From Diphasiastrum complanatum (lineage: Eukaryota; Streptophyta; Lycopodiopsida; Lycopodiales; Lycopodiaceae): a stretch of DNA of 64,000 bases. The position numbers and the translations under genes were made by a program. The notes below the pieces were generated by a model that worked only from the letters and a program-made list of their open reading frames with translations, had not been told where the DNA came from and made no database searches. Position 1 is the first letter of the stretch. Each line of letters starts with the position of its first letter. The DNA lies in assembly GCA_029204225.1 (NCBI GenBank), contig CM055108.1:15526722-15590721 (forward strand), in the 5' to 3' direction. This document shows, piece by piece, positions 1 through 12,017 of this stretch.

Positions 1-2300
1 GGAGTCATAGACGTCTATGTTCTAATCAGAGGGAGTAAACAAGCGTGATCAAATAACGATAGAGTGCATTCAAATCACAATAAGCATTCATCTACGTTAC
101 ACACAAATAAAACTCGTATTGTTGCTATATTATACTGAAGCACAACAATGGTAGTTACAAAACAGAATGACAGCGTAACTGGGAGACTCAAAAATACGTC
201 TTAGGGACGGAGCGTCTCATGTATTCTATGCAAGGATGATCTATTTATAGATTTCATCCATGTATTAACTACAATAAATGATTGTCACCTAATTAGGTAA
301 GTCGTTGTACATGGAAGTATATGGCTTCTGTGACAACTGTACATAATGTATACTGTCAATCCGTAGGGAGTGTTGACGTGGACGAGGGTGTCGCAAATTC
401 TCTCACTTCACTTTTTATGGGAAGTGGCTTTCTCTCACACCGCAAATTTGTCAAAGTGGCTAGGAATGTCCCTCGTTCAAAGTAGATGACCTTCGGCTTT
501 ATTCTCTCTTTTCAAGATTTTGCAAAAAAGGCGAAGGTGCTTTATAAAAGGCGAAGGTGCCCTCAAAAAGGTGAAGGTGCTCTTAAAACAGTTTAATTCA
601 TGAAAATTAGATGCAAGTTTTGCGAAAGTGTCGCGAACATTTCGCGAAATAGTTTGAATTGTTGAACTATGCCAGATTCGCAAGCTGTCGCGACAATGTT
701 GCAAACATAGTTCATTTTTGCAGGTTGTTGAAAAAGTAATGTAAATCTCAGACTTGTGCTAAATGCTAATTTGTGGAAGTCCTTGAAGATGGCCAAGTCT
801 TCAATGACTTCAAGTTATTAAACTTAACATCTGAACTTGAAATCATGACATGATTGGTTACCCTTTGCTGGAGATCAGCCGGAAGCCCGTTGTAGACGTT
901 CTTCAAATAAATTGGTTGTCTAAGTTTGTGATTCCAAGGAAACAACTGTGGGCCTAATTTCCAACAGGATCTCCTTTTTGAACATCTCATTTTCTTCCAA
1001 ACAAGTTTTCAGCTTTGTAGATTTTTCTTTGCACTCCTTTGATATTTTCCTTAATTTCTCTTCCAAATAATATATTCTTTGCATTGAATGTGCATTCCCA
1101 TAGAGCATCAAATTCTCACAGTAACCCAAAAGACCATTTTTGCCATGACACATAGATTATTAATTGACTTGCCGAATGAAAATTCCTATGTTGCAATGAA
1201 TATGGATCAATAGGATACAATGTTCCTGATGACCATAAATCTATATGCTTTAGTTTTTCCTCTCTGTATCAGATCATATCAGAAGTTGACAATTTGGGTT
1301 GCTTTGAATTTCTCGTCCTGAGCGGAGCATATTCTGGTGATAGATCCACATGAAGATGATAAAGCTTTGTCATCAGTACACTAGTATAGTAACTAACAGT
1401 ATAATGACAATAACAGAGCTTGTTCGACCTTGGAGATAGAGATGGCATAGGCTTTGTTTATGAAATGTCACTCCTTATTCAAATTTTTGAGTGTTCCCAA
1501 CTATTGGGAGGGAATATTTCGACATTTTGAAAATTATACTTTAACACCAGTGAAGTTTGATGTGACTAAAGTAAGATACATACATTCATTTTCATGGAAA
1601 GTAGTGCGGGCTGATGTGTAAAGAAGTTAGAAAATGATATTTTAATAGCTTTATTGTTATTTTTCTCTCTCCTACATGGCATCTCTTATTGGGCCCATAT
1701 TTTCTCTAATGAGTTGAATCAATGAATAGCATCCTAACCTTAATTCATCAAGTGATTTGAACAAGTTAACTCTAGTTCATTATGCGGTACCTTGAATATT
1801 GTATAAGACCAATCTCAAAATCAATCTGTTAAATTGCCAGACATTTCTCCCAAGGTTCTATCATCTTCAAAGCAATTCCAATTAACAATAAATATGACAA
1901 AGTCAAGTAATTATAAGAACTCCTTAAAAGTTTGCAACTAAACATGAAACTGCTTGTAAGAGTCTATAGCATGCACTCGACTGAGTAATCTTGAATAAGC
2001 ACTTCAAAGAACTAGTGTTGTGCCTAATTATTTTATCCTTGATTGAACCAATATCCCAGGGTGGATCCAAATGATTGTGCTATATTATGCATCACAAATT
2101 GAGAGAGTAAACTCTGAATTGATGTTAAGCAAAAAGCATAGAGCTAATTGAGTTGTTTTACTTGGAAGCCTTGATGTCCATGTCGAGGTCCATGGGTTGC
2201 AAAGTCCACATTTATGTTGCACATTGTAAGAAGAATGCTAGGGGACAAGTTGAGGTGTCCTTGGGAGCCTCAATATTCATTCCCCACTTTGTTTGCCCGT
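1..2300. other. no recognised gene
   Basis: Only short, low-complexity reading frames are present and none resembles a known protein. A short tandem repeat at 525-590 is listed separately. The first 480 bases, with a TATTTATAG motif near 240, could be an LTR remnant cut by the window edge, but no partner repeat is visible. Confidence 0.4.
525..590. repeat. 20-bp tandem repeat, three copies
   Basis: Three consecutive copies of a unit close to AAAGGCGAAGGTGC plus a variable six-base tail (AAAGGCGAAGGTGCTTTATA, then a CCCTCA form, then a GGTGAAGGTGCTCTT form). The same GCGAAGGT core recurs near 25330-25360, inside the Athila-like element. Confidence 0.7.
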
Positions 2301-2406
2301 GACCAAAATTAATGTTTCTAGTTTCAACTCATTTGGACTTGAGTTCTGGAGATGAAAATGGGAAAGGCGGGGGTGATGGAGAATCGAGATACGATGAAAA
2401 TGGCGA

Positions 2407-3487
2407 TTATGCAATGGGGACAGGCGGGGGTGGTGGAGATGCTAAGAAAAATGGTGTTGGTGGAGGGAACGAGGGAGCGGGAGGAGGGGGGGATGCAAAG
2501 AAGAATGGCGACGGAGGAGGTGGAGAGGGTGGAGGGGGCGAGGGAGGAGGGGGGGATGCAAAGAAGAATGGCGACGGAGGAGGTGGAGAGGGTGACGGAG
2601 GAGGTGGAGAGGGTGGAGGGGGCGAGGGAGGAGGGGGGGATGCAAAGACGAATGGCGACGGAGGAGGTGGAGAGGGTGGAGGGGGCGAGGGAGAGGGAGG
2701 AGGTGGGGATGACAGGAAGAATGGCGATGGAGGAGGTGGAGAGGGTGGAGGGGGCGAAGGAGAGGGAGGAGGTGGGGATGCCAGGACGAATGGCGATGGA
2801 GGAGGCGGAGAAGGTGGTGGGGGTGAGGGAGAGGGAGGCGGGGGTGACTTAGGAGGAGGCGGAGAGGGTGGCGGGGGTGAGTGAGAGGGAGGCGGATGAG
2901 AGGGTGGAGGGTGCGATGGAGGAGAGAGACAATCCTCTGTGGTGAATGCAAATGGGCCGACTACGAAAGTTACTTCCCCGCGAGTGATTCTTCTGGTTGT
3001 GAGGGCAGCACCGCTGCTACCGTAGCCGATGTTGGTCTTCAGATTGCACTTCTTGTTGGGCGACGACTCGATAAACACCCTGCACCCTTCGATTCTCCTG
3101 CTTTTTCCGTCAAATCCGTGAAGATCAATTTCAAATTGACCAAAATAATTCGTTTTAGCCTCACCGGAGAAAAACTGCCTCCCATTCGTATCCCTGCAAG
3201 TCACTCTTACAATGGCCCCTGCAACCCGTTTGAGCATCTACCGCTTAGCGGAGAAAATGTAAACCTGTAAGCATATAATTAGGGCTAAGAGGAAGTTGCG
3301 GCTTACTCTTTATAGGCTTCGTTACATGGATTGGTGGTCTGCCATGCTCATCGTTCTCGCATTCCTTACACAATACAAAACCTGCAACTTCGATTTCCTC
3401 CCCCCAGTAATGTCCATAGTTACCGCCTGCAAAGACCAACTTTGATGAAGTGAGGAAGCAGAGTACCAGGACGATCAACGCCTTCAT
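2407..3487 (-). CDS. Ole e 1-domain / extensin-like chimeric secreted protein, two exons
   Basis: Exon 1 runs from the ATG at 3487 to 3307 and exon 2 from 3218 to the TAA at 2407. The 88-bp intron has a perfect GTAAG donor and a TTGCAG acceptor, and the joined reading frame is 993 nt (330 residues). Residues 1-20 form a signal peptide (MKALIVLVLCFLTSSKLVFA). Then comes a pollen Ole e 1-type domain with the expected cysteines (GFVLCKEC, VTCRDTNGR, SSPNKKCNL, EDCLSPP). The last 150 or so residues are SPPPP-rich, as in extensin/AGP31-like cell-wall proteins. The family is secreted and associated with the wall; its biochemical role is mostly unknown. This is the only protein gene in the window with intact frames, splice sites and signal peptide. 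The start is the first ATG and gives a typical signal sequence. Confidence 0.85.
2420..2890. repeat. GGAGGTGGAGAGGG-type coding minisatellite (Pro-rich tail)
   Basis: The segment encoding the proline-rich tail is a purine-rich array on the plus strand, built from GGAGGTGGAGAGGGTGGAGG blocks separated by GATGCAAAGAAGAATGGCGA spacers. On the coding (minus) strand these read as SPPPPSPPPP blocks separated by SPF(F/V)(F/L)ASPP spacers. Copy number is likely to vary between alleles. Confidence 0.85.
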
Positions 3488-3489
3488 AC

Positions 3490-4280
3490 TGGTTGCCTAA
3501 GGATCGATCTTGGAGTTCCTTTTAACTAAACGATGAAAACTGTGTGAAAGTGGAATTATGGTCTCAAGGTAACTACCAAGTGTTTTCAGGCAATGACATC
3601 ATCTCAGTCTGTATATCTACTTGAATCAATAGCAATAGATATCGCTGAAGCGCGTTTGCAGCTATGCTGATGAAGGAACAAGCACTGATCACGAACAAGC
3701 TCCTACATTACTTACTCAGATTATGTATTTCTCGTCCCTTCGGCTTAGATCGGGTTACCCACTAGGTAGTCGGGAACTAGCAAACATTTGATGCTGAGGA
3801 AATGCGATAGGATATATTAAGAAGATGAAATCAAGTCGCAAACTCCTGAATTTGTCTTCCTGTGAACAAAAGCAAAGCATCGCCAGGCTGTGTACAGAAT
3901 TGTGAAATAAGTGATAATTGAGCACGTATGTTTATGCCCAGCTGTATAACTTTCTATTTACATTCGTATTACATTTGCTAGAGGTTGACTTCACATGCAC
4001 GTCTTTAATTAATGGAACTTGCTTTAAGGATTGACAGAGTTTTCCTTCAACTCAAAATTTGGTGCTTACATCCCACTACTTTTACATCTTGTCATGTTAA
4101 AGCACATACACTTAAAATAGATATTAAAGAAATTTGGTAACATCAAGTATATGCTTAATAATAGTGTTTTAAAACATATTTGTGGTTATGTGGGTCTTCC
4201 AAAAAATTTAGTACTATCCCATATACATTGTATGATAACATTCATGTATAATTTGGATTCAATGTGGCCTTAATGATCTG
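3490..4280. other. spacer upstream of the Ole e 1-type gene
   Basis: No reading frame or RNA gene recognised. As the 5' flank of the minus-strand gene it should hold that gene's promoter, but I see no clear TATA box near 3500-3560. Confidence 0.4.
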
Positions 4281-4425
4281 GTGAGACGCTGGCGCATGTC
4301 ATTTCTACCTATCCAGCATGCAATGTTGTCAGCGCCCTGCAGGAAAGCAAGCTGCATGAGTTCAATCAACATTGCTTTATTAAAAAGTTTGATGCCTCTT
4401 ATCATTATCCTTCAGCTCCGTAAGC

Positions 4426-4640
4426 TTGATCATTCCTACCATGCAGACAACACATCCAACTCTTGTCTTGAATGTATATGCCCCTAACTCTGTTGCTAAT
4501 TATAGGATTGACTTCTGGTATAACCTGGCTCCTAATTATGATGAGCATCTGATTGTGCTTGGTGACTTCGACATGTACCTTGATCCTGTAGATGGTCCTC
4601 ACTCCTTTGTCGAGCTTGCTGCTTGGTCTCTTTTTCACAC
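4426..4640 (+). pseudogene. LINE-type (APE) endonuclease fragment
   Basis: The reading frame contains LNVYAPNS, a short spacer, then FWYNLAP and IVLGDFDMYLDPVDGP. This matches the NxYAPN and GDFNxxxxxxD blocks of the endonuclease domain of plant L1-type retrotransposons. Only about 60 residues are present, with no reverse transcriptase after it, so this is a fragment. In the GDFN motif the Asn is Asp. The frame ends where the tandem repeat unit starting at 4667 begins, which suggests truncation by a later rearrangement. Confidence 0.7.
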
Positions 4641-4666
4641 AAAACGGCGATTTCCAACAGTTTTTT

Positions 4667-6042
4667 TTAAAGATAGCATTTAAAATGAGTCGTTGGGGGA
4701 GCGGAAAGCTCGAGCGTCGAGTCTAGTTTTTGGCCTCAGTATAAGCCTTGCAAATTTTAACGTGTTTTTGAAAGATTTATAGAGAGGGATATAAGGGTTA
4801 TACAAAGAGTTATAGAGAGGGTTATAGGAAGAGTTATAGAGAGGATATAGAGAGGGTTATAGGGAGGGTCAAGCAGGGCAAGAAGCATTCTAGAATACTC
4901 TGCTCCCCGAGGATAATACCGTGACTGATGAAAAAAAGGTCCCTCAGTATAAACCACGGTATGTTACAAAATGTAAATGGGTCCCACTTTTGAAAATTAT
5001 TGTCTATCAACACACTGAATTCCAATTTCTATCAACAATAGTTGTCATAACCACAAGTGAATAAAGAAACTTATGTATTACAAAAATATCAAGACCACAA
5101 TTTGTGTACTCACAAGCGTCGCCTTCTTGTTTGATGTCAACTAGTCAAATAATAAAGTGCAATTGCATTTGTGAGCAATCTGATTATCATTACAATGAGC
5201 TGAATTACATCGTACTGTCTCACTTATTCATTTGGTGGTTCCTTGTTATCATTTGTCGCATCATCATATGCGACAAATCTGCCAAACCAATGAGTCTATC
5301 TCTAATTCTACCCAAATATCTCCTATAACATCGTTATTAATAAGTTGATCTTCACAAGCTAATGGAGACGGTGACAACAAAGGAGATCGAGAAGGTGTGT
5401 CATGTGTCGTCAATCCATCCGATGATGATGCATCTCGCTCAATATCGTCATTAGCTCCTCCGAAATGTGTCATCGAATCCATCATCACAATCTTGTTCAG
5501 GCGCATCAATTAGTAGCGCCAAGGAAGCACACGAAATTCATATAAACCAAGATGAGTATGAAAAACAGTCTTATGTTCGTCAGAAGGGTGCATCCTAATT
5601 TGGTAATATCCAGAACGAAGGTCAATCTTAGAAAAGATTTTAGAGGTACCGAGCTGGTCAAAGAGGTCATCCATGTGCGGAATAGGGTACTGATTACGAA
5701 TAGTCAACTTATTTAAAGCACGGTAATCAATGCAAAGGTGTTTGGTACCATCTTTCTTACTAACAAGGAGAACAGGGGCACCGAAAGGGTTGTGACTAGG
5801 AGCAATGAGACCCCGATCTAAAAAGGTAGTAATATGGAGGTGAAGCTCATCACGTTCAGATTGAGACATACGATAAGGGGGACGGGAAGGAGGAGCAGAA
5901 CCAGGAAGCAGGTCAATATGATGGTCCACGACATCTCTATCTTCAAAAATTCTCTTACTTCGAGGAACGACTTGAATCATGTACCACCATCTGGGCTCTG
6001 AATGGTTGGGGTGAAAGACCACCTATAATTGATTGATGTTAC
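4667..6042. repeat. tandem unit A (retroelement-derived)
   Basis: This unit aligns by eye with 6062-7070 from its first bases (AAAGATAG...AAAATGAGTCG) to its last (GTGAAAGACCACC...TTGATTGATGTTAC). Shared landmarks include CTCGAG, CCTCAGTATAAGCC, ACTGATGAAAAAAAGG and GATGATGATGCATC. Unit A differs by a run of TATAGAGAGGG(T) repeats near 4780-4870 and by a reverse-transcriptase segment of about 440 bp. Confidence 0.7.
5510..6022 (-). pseudogene. Ty3/gypsy (chromovirus-like) reverse transcriptase fragment
   Basis: The frame encodes the N-terminal part of a Ty3 reverse transcriptase: [19 protein letters not shown], then [32 protein letters not shown] and [15 protein letters not shown]. It stops before the YxDD box and after VLP, so the catalytic site is absent. 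The first 33 residues ([19 protein letters not shown]) are also present without the reverse-transcriptase part in the neighbouring unit at 6958-7048. The RT piece therefore looks like an insertion or recombination product in this unit rather than part of a full element. Confidence 0.85.
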
Positions 6043-6061
6043 AACACACTTGAGCGTTTCT

Positions 6062-7070
6062 TTGAAAGATAGTTTAAAATGAGTCGCAGGGGGAGCAGAA
6101 TGCTCGAGCCTCGGGTCCCCGGTGATTGGCCTCGGTATAAGCCTACCAAATTTGAACTTGTTTTTGAAACATTTATAGAGAGGATTATAAATCCACTAGA
6201 AGACCTCGGAACATAAATTGAAATACTGGAGCTAATTTGTTGAGTATACTGAGGATGACGTTGGTTATAAATAGGGTCCATGTTGCCAGAGGCATTCATG
6301 ATACTCCGCTAGCCGAGGGTAATACCAAGACTGATGAAAAAAAGGCCCCTCGGTATAAACCACGGTATAAAACAGAATGCAAATGGATCTCACTTTTGGA
6401 ATTTGTTACCTATCAGCACATTGAATTCCATTTTATATCAACATTGGTTGCCATATGCACAAGTGAATATAGAAACTTATGTATCACAAAAAAATGATGA
6501 TCACAAATTGTGTGCTCACATGCATCGACTTCTTGTTCGATGTCAAGCAGTCAATTAATAAAGTATAATTGCATTTGTGAGCAATATGATTAATATTACA
6601 ATGAGTTGAAATACATCGTACTGTCTCACTTATTTATTTGGTGGTTCATCGTTATCATTTGTTGCATCATTATGCAACAAATCCGCCAAACCAAATGAGT
6701 CTATCTCTAATTCTAACCAAATATCTCCTATAGCTTCATAACTTGATCTTCAAAAGCTAATGGCGATGGTGACAACTATTGAGATCGAGAAGGGGTGTCA
6801 TGTGTCATCGAACTATCTGATGATGATGCATCACGCTCAATGTTATCATTAGCTTGTGAAGCTTGCACATGATCATCCTCCAAAAATGTGTCATCAAATC
6901 CATCATCACGATCTTGTTCATGAGGTGCATCAGTTGGCAGTGCCATGTCCTCCACAACATCCCTATCTTCAAAAATTCTTTTACTTCGAGGAGCGACTTG
7001 AATCACGTACCACCATCTGGAATCTGAACGATCGGCGTGAAAGACCACCTGTAATTGATTGATGTTACCA
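6062..7070. repeat. tandem unit B (retroelement-derived, without RT insertion)
   Basis: Diverged direct copy of unit A. Its minus-strand frame at 6776-7048 reads [20 protein letters not shown] and then an acidic DAPHEQDRDDGFDDTFLEDD stretch. Unit A has the same acidic stretch split from its upstream part by the RT segment. The function of this protein fragment is not recognised. Confidence 0.65.
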
Positions 7071-7244
7071 TAAATGTTGACTCATAGTTAGTATCCATAG
7101 ATATGTTACAGTTGCTTGGGTATTACTATACACAATATACACCTTTTGCAGTACATTGAAAATCGATTGATTGACAACAAAAGAGCATAGATATCTTGAA
7201 GACATAGAAGAAATGTACTTGCTCACATTATTGAGAAAAAAAAA

Positions 7245-8935
7245 ATGTATTGCTTTGATATTTGTCCAAAGCTTGGTAGAGGCAATGGTAGAATAACCAC
7301 TCTCATCTTTCCTGACAATTGCATTGGGACCATTGCAAATAACTTTGAACCATTGGACATCAAATATGAAAAATTTGAATTGCCTCTTATTGAAATTAAT
7401 CAGTTATTAACATTCATCATAAATTTTTATGGTATTACAAATGAGAATGTCAATAACAAGTTGATAGGTGTTCTCAAGTTAGATGAGTCTAAAATTATAA
7501 AAGGACAAAAAATGGAAAGAGTCAGTCTCATGATCATGAATGGAGCACTTTCAAATTCAGAAGACTCAGAAGGCCTCAGTGTTCAATTAGAAAATGATAT
7601 CTGGTGGTTGGTAGCATTTCAGGTTTAGCAGTTCCTTCGTATAATAAATAGGGATAATCATTTGAATATGGCTTTCATTTGGAAAATCTTCTCTTTGTTG
7701 ATATTATGAGGCTAATCACGTTTTTGTATTCTCTTATAGGTGATGAAAGAAGGCCATGACATTCTCTCATGGATATTTAATAGAACATCATATCCTGCCA
7801 CCATAAAAAATCACATGGAGGGAGTTCCACTCAATATTCCTGGAATTGGCACTTTCAACATTGAATGACATTTAGCAGAAGATCTGAAGACATTAAAATG
7901 TATGTTCAATGTATCTCATGGCGCTAACTCTAAATACCCTTGTTTGTATCGCATGAAAACAACAAAAGACATGACAAGGAGTACAAGAATATCAAGAGTT
8001 CGAGAAGATCCTAATTGAAAACCTATACTATCGATTCCTCTATGAAATGTTCATATCTGTACATTGCATGCGGAGGTGCGTATTATAGAAAAAATAATAT
8101 ATTTTCACATCTTGTTTGCATAGAATTCCGAGCCAGAGGCCTCTACGAAGGAAGCTATTTCCAGATTAGAGAATGTGTTGTCCAAAGCAAGCTTACATAA
8201 AGGCCACGTTAAAATAGAAAAAGATGACAAGCTATCAGGTAAAACAAGAAATATTCCCATGCAAGCCGAGCATTGGAGGATCCAAAGCTCGAAGATTTTT
8301 ATCAAATTATTCTGGCAAACAATCCAAGGTTCTATACACGGTTTGGAAAGAAATTATTGCAGCAACTCAAGATTTCAAAAAACAAGGTTCTACTCGTATA
8401 CACAAAGTAGAAGTTTGGAAAAAGTTAGACAACATGGTGAAATACTTGAGAAAAGATAAATTTTCAAATACTGCTGTACAAATGATACAGAAAACAACCA
8501 GTGAATTTGCGGATGCAGTTCAAAGAACATGGGGAGTTGATCATATAACACATTATATGGTAAGATTTTGATTTTACACTACGATAGACAAATATGTGCA
8601 ATTAGATTCGATACTTTTGGTACTGATTTAGATTATGTTTTTATGACATGCAGCACATATTATGACATCATTCGACATTCTTTGCAAGAAATAGTGGAAG
8701 TCTTAGCATATGGTCATCGCAAGAAATGGCAAAATCTCATTGGCAAGCAAGAGCGGCATTTCATAAAAGTAAACAACATGGCAAGACTAGCACAAAAAAC
8801 AGCTATATACTGCAACTTTTCCAATGGTTTTACAGAAGAATCCAAATTCGTCATAATACAAAATCGACAAATTATAAAAAATTTCAAAAACCATACAAAT
8901 TTATACAAGCCAGTAGGCTATAGACACACACTAAA
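7245..8935 (+). pseudogene. degenerate transposase-like gene (RNase H-like fold suspected)
   Basis: Several plus-strand coding blocks follow one another: 7245-7628, 7741-8015, about 8125-8560, and 8654-8935. The second block holds an 'EDLKTLKCMF...GANSKYPCLY' motif. The last holds 'SLSIWSSQEMAKSHWQARAAFHKSKQHG' in two parts, preceded by WGVDHITHYM. Blocks of this type occur in large uncharacterised transposase-like families of plants and animals. A GT...CAG intron from about 8561 to 8653 would join HITHYM to the last block. Decay is evident: an in-frame TGA at 7867-7869 where Trp would fit, another stop near 8016, and a frame change near 8260-8300. The exact superfamily is not established. 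Confidence 0.5.
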
Positions 8936-9015
8936 TTTTTTATATTAAATAAAAATATTTACAAAGTACAATTCAACAGTATCTACTCTACTTCCAATAT
9001 TTTCTCCAAGGAAAG

Positions 9016-10330
9016 TTACAACTTAGAATCATGCAACAATTTTCTTCTTTCGTATGGATCCAACAGCTCATAGTTTTCATGCTTATTTAGATCAACATAA
9101 GCAACATACAATGCAAAATGGGATGATCTGAGCATGAAATTCATTGGTCCATATCCTAAAATTTTAATCGCAATGGTTTTCTTTACAAAAATTATTTTAT
9201 GCACCTAATTGAAATTATGTCCTCCAAGAAAATGAGACAGTGCCTTCATTGCCATAATCATAGTCTCACCATGTTGATGAAACTTTGAATGGGCAACACT
9301 TATCTCATTATTCTTAAATAACTTCAGATAGTGTCCCAGTGCATGATCTCTTGAAAATTCTCCAACTGAAGATCTTTGCCCTCCTCGACGAATTGCGAAA
9401 TCATCAAGGAAAATTGTTTCCTGAAATGATAAAAATTAAAGTAAGCTCCAGTATATAATCTGACATAACGAATCTACTAGTACATGATAAGATACAAAAA
9501 TTTACGCATTCGGCTTTGTCTGTCCTATTCACTGTCTCTCCATCAATATTATGTCCACCTTTCGATGTCAATATTGTTGGTGAATAAACAGCTGGTTGTG
9601 GAAAACCAAGTTGACTTTGGATTCTGAGAAACTCCTCCTCAGAAGGTAGATCATCTTCTTTGTTACGCATTTCTCCCACAGCCATTTTCAAGCAATCTTT
9701 CCCTGAATAAAACTTATCATTATATACATTGTCAACACCAGGGAGAAAATCATCAAAATCAAAATCAATTATATCCGAAAATTCATCAAGCTCTTTGCTC
9801 AAAATTCATAGAGTCTCAGCTTCAGTGAAGTCAAAAAGGTTCGATATATCCGATATTGTCAAAAAGAAATTATTATCTATATTATAAGTAGGCAAAGTGA
9901 TCAAAGATTTATCAAAAGGAGAAAGAGTAGTGGGTGTTCTAGGGCCTATAAACAATGCCCTATTTCGAGCAGGATCAAAATTTGAACAATCATCTAAATT
10001 AACACTCGTATCAATAAAAAAATATTTATATCTACAATCTTTGACTTTTCAGACTTTGTACCACTAGAAGAATTAGCTTCAAAAGTGGAAGGAACAACAT
10101 CCGAATCGTCAAAAATATTTAACAAAAGAAAAATAGCAAAAGCAAACTGAAAATCAACAAATCTATATTTTTTATTGTGAATTGGGCACTCATCTACAAA
10201 CTTGAAATCATTATGTAACTTGGTAAACATTCTGTCAAACTTAGCTTTATAGATATGCTTGTCGAGTGCCACCAGGTCCTGATAATGAATCATGTCCTTA
10301 TTTTGAGATCTGAATAACGGAGTACTGAGT
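9016..10330 (-). pseudogene. degenerate multi-exon gene, function not recognised
   Basis: Minus-strand coding runs from about 10330 to 9016. A Lys/Asp-rich block (MIHYQDLVALDKHIYKAKF...) is followed, after a frame change near 10040, by DTSVNLDDCSNFDPARNRAL and an acidic DFDFDDFLPGVDNVYND segment. After a probable intron ending near 9420 there is FAIRRGGQRSSVGEFSRDHA and a C-terminal ELLDPYERRKLLHDSKL. An in-frame TGA near 9810 and a TAG near 9205 interrupt it. I cannot assign a family. Its neighbours are other decayed genes on both strands, which suggests all belong to one old mobile or multi-gene unit. Confidence 0.4.
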
Positions 10331-10940
10331 AGGGACTTAAATCTAAGATATATTTCAAAAAATGCCTCCACACCATGGCCCAAAGTTATAGAAGGAAGAA
10401 TAAAAAGAAAAGAAGAAAAAAAAAATTTGGAAAACTCCAAAATATCAGTAATACCAAATTTATGAAAAAAAAAAAAAAAACAAACTAGAATCAAAACTAG
10501 ACATTTTAAACAAAAACAACAAATGTAAAATTCCAAATATCACTCTTAGGCGCAAACTGCAGGTCAAGCAAGCACCTCCAAGCAATGTGCGCTCGAAAGA
10601 GATATTACAAAGTAGAGTATCGGATCCGAGCATAGGAACACAGAGCACAAAAGAAAGGAGATGCAATGCGCGCTTGAATGCGATACCGGACGAGGCAATA
10701 TCGGTTCCAGTTGCAAGTTAGTCAACGTAGGGTAATCAGTGCAAATGACGAGCTTGAAATCGATATCCGGCCAAGAAATCGTAAATTTGCGTGAAAATTC
10801 GAACAAAAAATGAGCTATTTATAAAAAAAAAATTGAACGTGTGGAGGAGTAACAAAGGAACACATGTCGACAGGTGATTGGTCAAAATTAATACATCGTA
10901 CACAGAATGATTGATCTGACATCTGTCACATGTGAGAATG

Positions 10941-11094
10941 ACACGTGTCGAAAAGGGATTAGTGCACGTGTCCCAACCCACGTGGCCTCATAATAGAGTC
11001 ATCATGTCAGTACAGACATTTCATGTGGACCAATGATCTGACGACACATGTCTTTGATCGTCTTTTCAAACGTGCAAAAATTTCGTATATATAA
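10941..11094 (+). promoter_or_regulatory. G-box cluster with downstream TATA box
   Basis: Three CACGTG cores lie at about 10942, 10965 and 10980, in ACACGTGTCG, GCACGTGTCC and CCCACGTGGC contexts, followed by a TATATATAA box at 11086-11094. The spacing resembles a plant promoter reading right, possibly with bZIP/ABRE-type input. The only plus-strand frame downstream is the short unknown frame at 11428-11730. Confidence 0.4.
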
Positions 11095-11427
11095 GACTTC
11101 AAAATTTTCATTTTTTTTTGGCAAAATTTTTGGTTTTCGCTCCCAATATCGCTCTCAAGCGCGCCCCCTCACCATTTAAGCGTCTGCCCTTTATTTATCT
11201 TTATAGAAAGAATGTTCAGGCTCCAATGCCGACTGCAACAACCAAAATACAAATATCAATAAATCCATATTTATAAAAGAACTCTTTACTTATTAAAGCA
11301 ATGAAGCATGCAACAATCCAGATTAAAGCAACAAAAACAAAAGAGCAATCCTTACTTATTTTCATATGGAATCAAATAAAATTTTGTCACAGGACTGGAT
11401 TCGATAAAATATACAGCCTTCTCAAAA

Positions 11428-11730
11428 TTGGCTTCTTTTGCTTTTATCGCTCCCATGAAAAATGGACTAACAACAAAAGCTATACCATGGGAATCGGAAC
11501 TAATACTATTCTGCAAAAACGATACTCCAGCTTCTACTATTACATCTAAAATTTCTGAGATTTTATCTTTCAGCTCGGCACAAAATTTGGGACCTAATCT
11601 AAAGTTTGTACGTGTATTTAGAAGAAAAAATCAAAAAAATTGCGGAGAAGATCAATTCTATTTGCTGGGTATGACTCGTATTGATTATAATGGTCAGAAT
11701 CAAAATAAATTTGGACAGAATCGTATGTAA
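11428..11730 (+). CDS. small hypothetical ORF, function unknown
   Basis: A 100-residue frame begins MASFAFIAPMKNGLTTKAIP and ends in an Asn/Gln-rich tail (NGQNQNKFGQNRM). It lies about 330 bp downstream of the G-box/TATA region. No domain is recognised, and it may be a decayed exon. Coding status is uncertain. Confidence 0.25.
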   Translation: MASFAFIAPMKNGLTTKAIPWESELILFCKNDTPASTITSKISEILSFSSAQNLGPNLKFVRVFRRKNQKNCGEDQFYLLGMTRIDYNGQNQNKFGQNRM

Positions 11731-12017
11731 TTCATACAAAAAGATTATGTACACGAGCTAAAAAAGAGTAGAAACAATATTTATAGATTTCTCTGTTATT
11801 TTATTGAGCTCTTCTTGGGTAATCAACACTTTTGGTGAAGAAACCTATTGATAAGTTGGACGAATAGCAAGAGGAGGAAGGGGTGAAATTTTTTGATCTG
11901 AGTCAGATTCTCTAGCTCTGACTCAAAGTTCAGGACAATACGGGGTCTCTTGTCCGGGATAACTCTTGGAGGAAAGGAAGCGGCTGGCCTTCAAGATCTA
12001 GCCTTCTTGGGAATAGG

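Noticed and set aside
2312-2884. Plus-strand Gly-rich frame (GGGGEGGGGE) over the minisatellite
   Set aside because: Antisense shadow of the proline-rich tail. The minus strand has signal peptide, intron and domain structure.
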